Source: Lachnotalea sp. AF33-28
GTDB lineage: Bacteria > Bacillota > Clostridia > Lachnospirales > Lachnospiraceae
Direction: 5' to 3'
Length of the DNA: 64,000 nt
NCBI RefSeq assembly: GCF_003477885.1
Contig: NZ_QUEE01000001.1
Coordinates: 248,001-312,000, forward strand
In this document: in pieces, positions 63,258 through 64,000 of the stretch
Position numbering within the stretch: the first letter of the stretch is position 1
Layout: each line of letters begins with the position of its first letter
Program-made: the position numbers and the translations under genes
Notes under the pieces: generated by a model
What the model saw: the letters and a program-made list of their open reading frames with translations, nothing else
What the model was told of the DNA's origin: nothing
The model's database searches: none

Positions 63258-64000
63258 TCATGACTGGTACCGGGTTGTACCCCTGATAATCAGATCTGTC
63301 GGTATGGCGATCCTGGTATTGGAACTCATATTCTCCACATTCTCTATCGCATTGACGATCGCCTTGGAATATTCTTTGTAATTGCACGCGACTGTTGTGA
63401 TACCCGGATAAATGAACTTCGATATGTCCAGATTATCGTACCCCACAATCGCAATATCTTTGGGAATGCTCATGTTATTTTTATATGCCTCGCTCAATAC
63501 CCCTGTCGCGACCAGATCATTGATGCATATAATGGCCTGCGGCAGCCTGTCGTTTTTTAACAGTCTCTGCATGGCGATATTGCCGCCCTGCACAGAGTAA
63601 TCGCTTTCGATAATTTCCCTGCGTATGCTGATCCCATACTTCTCAGCATGATCGATAATCTCTTCTCTGCGCTTTATGGTGGTTCTGACATTAGAGTATC
63701 CCCCCAGCAGCGCAACATCCCTGTAACCGGAAGCGGATAAGTGCTCCAGAAGCTGCCTGCTGCTTTTATCCTGTTCCTGATAGATCTGTATGCACTTTAA
63801 TTTGGGTACATCCACACAGGATATGACCGGTATCTTTTTATTGACATTTTCGATTTCACTGATATACTTTTTTTCACTTTCTGCATCGTCAAGGCGCCCG
63901 CCCATAAAGACTATCGCCCTGACATTGGCGGATATGAACTCATTGAGGATATTGGTTTCCAGGCGTTTATCTGATTCGGAATTGCATAACATCAGAGTAT
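63258..64000 (-). CDS. LacI-family transcriptional regulator (N-terminus outside window)
   Basis: The ligand-binding and dimerisation part is present: LMLCNSESDKRLETNIL, AIVFMGGRLDD, VPKLKCIQIYQEQ, DVALLGGYSNVRTTIKRREE, AIICINDLVATGVLSEAYKNNMSIPKDIAIVGYDN, and the C-terminus DLIIRGTTRYQS. The frame stays open past 64000, where the helix-turn-helix should lie. It probably represses the downstream glycosidase in response to a sugar. Confidence 0.92.
   Translation of the reverse strand, partial: TLMLCNSESDKRLETNILNEFISANVRAIVFMGGRLDDAESEKKYISEIENVNKKIPVISCVDVPKLKCIQIYQEQDKSSRQLLEHLSASGYRDVALLGGYSNVRTTIKRREEIIDHAEKYGISIRREIIESDYSVQGGNIAMQRLLKNDRLPQAIICINDLVATGVLSEAYKNNMSIPKDIAIVGYDNLDISKFIYPGITTVACNYKEYSKAIVNAIENVENMSSNTRIAIPTDLIIRGTTRYQS

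Overview
The window looks like chromosomal DNA of a gut Lachnospiraceae-type Clostridium (Firmicutes). Supporting signs are strong AGGAGG ribosome binding sites, YesN/YesM two-component pairs beside carbohydrate ABC transporters, a DUF4364 gene next to engB, YqhQ (DUF1385) with prmC and prfA, and a MATE/BlaI/BlaR accessory set. No tRNA, rRNA or CRISPR array is visible. The genus cannot be fixed from the sequence alone.

Layout. 1-5949: a sugar or glycan uptake locus with a cut-off solute-binding lipoprotein, a two-component system and two permeases. 6217-16720: a scrambled accessory region. It holds two copies of a beta-lactamase-fold hydrolase, intact and broken tyrosine integrase pieces, a decayed type I-C CRISPR-Cas operon (cas3-cas8c-cas7 fragments), an antitoxin fragment, two fragments of an ABC exporter ATPase, a P-loop kinase behind a leader peptide, and an AraC regulator. 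16717-30446: single accessory genes (XRE-methyltransferase, HAD phosphatase, SH3-like lipoprotein, MATE pump, AlkC-like repair protein, SGNH hydrolase, BlaI/BlaR1 module, an 872-residue MerR fusion). 30532-41184: a complete fructan or sucrose-type locus (GH32 enzyme, two permeases, binding protein, YesM/YesN pair, DUF4965-type glycosidase).

41867-61070 is the conserved core: prfA-prmC-yqhQ, rpmE, rho, DUF4364-engB, lon-clpX-clpP-tig, plsC, cls, and the rpmG-secE-nusG-rplK-rplA / L10 leader / rplJ-rplL transcription unit. 61662-64000 holds a beta-galactosidase-like enzyme and a LacI regulator cut by the window end.

The most unusual signal is not in the genes but between them. Three families of structured repeats are scattered through intergenic DNA: (E1) palindromic elements of about 120-215 bp whose arms differ between copies but stay complementary; (E2) a repeat of about 95 bp carrying a terminator-like hairpin; (E3) a two-hairpin element just upstream of the start codons of three unrelated genes (a binding protein, rplL, cls), with compensatory changes in its stems. 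There is also a 286-bp inverted repeat between engB and lon.
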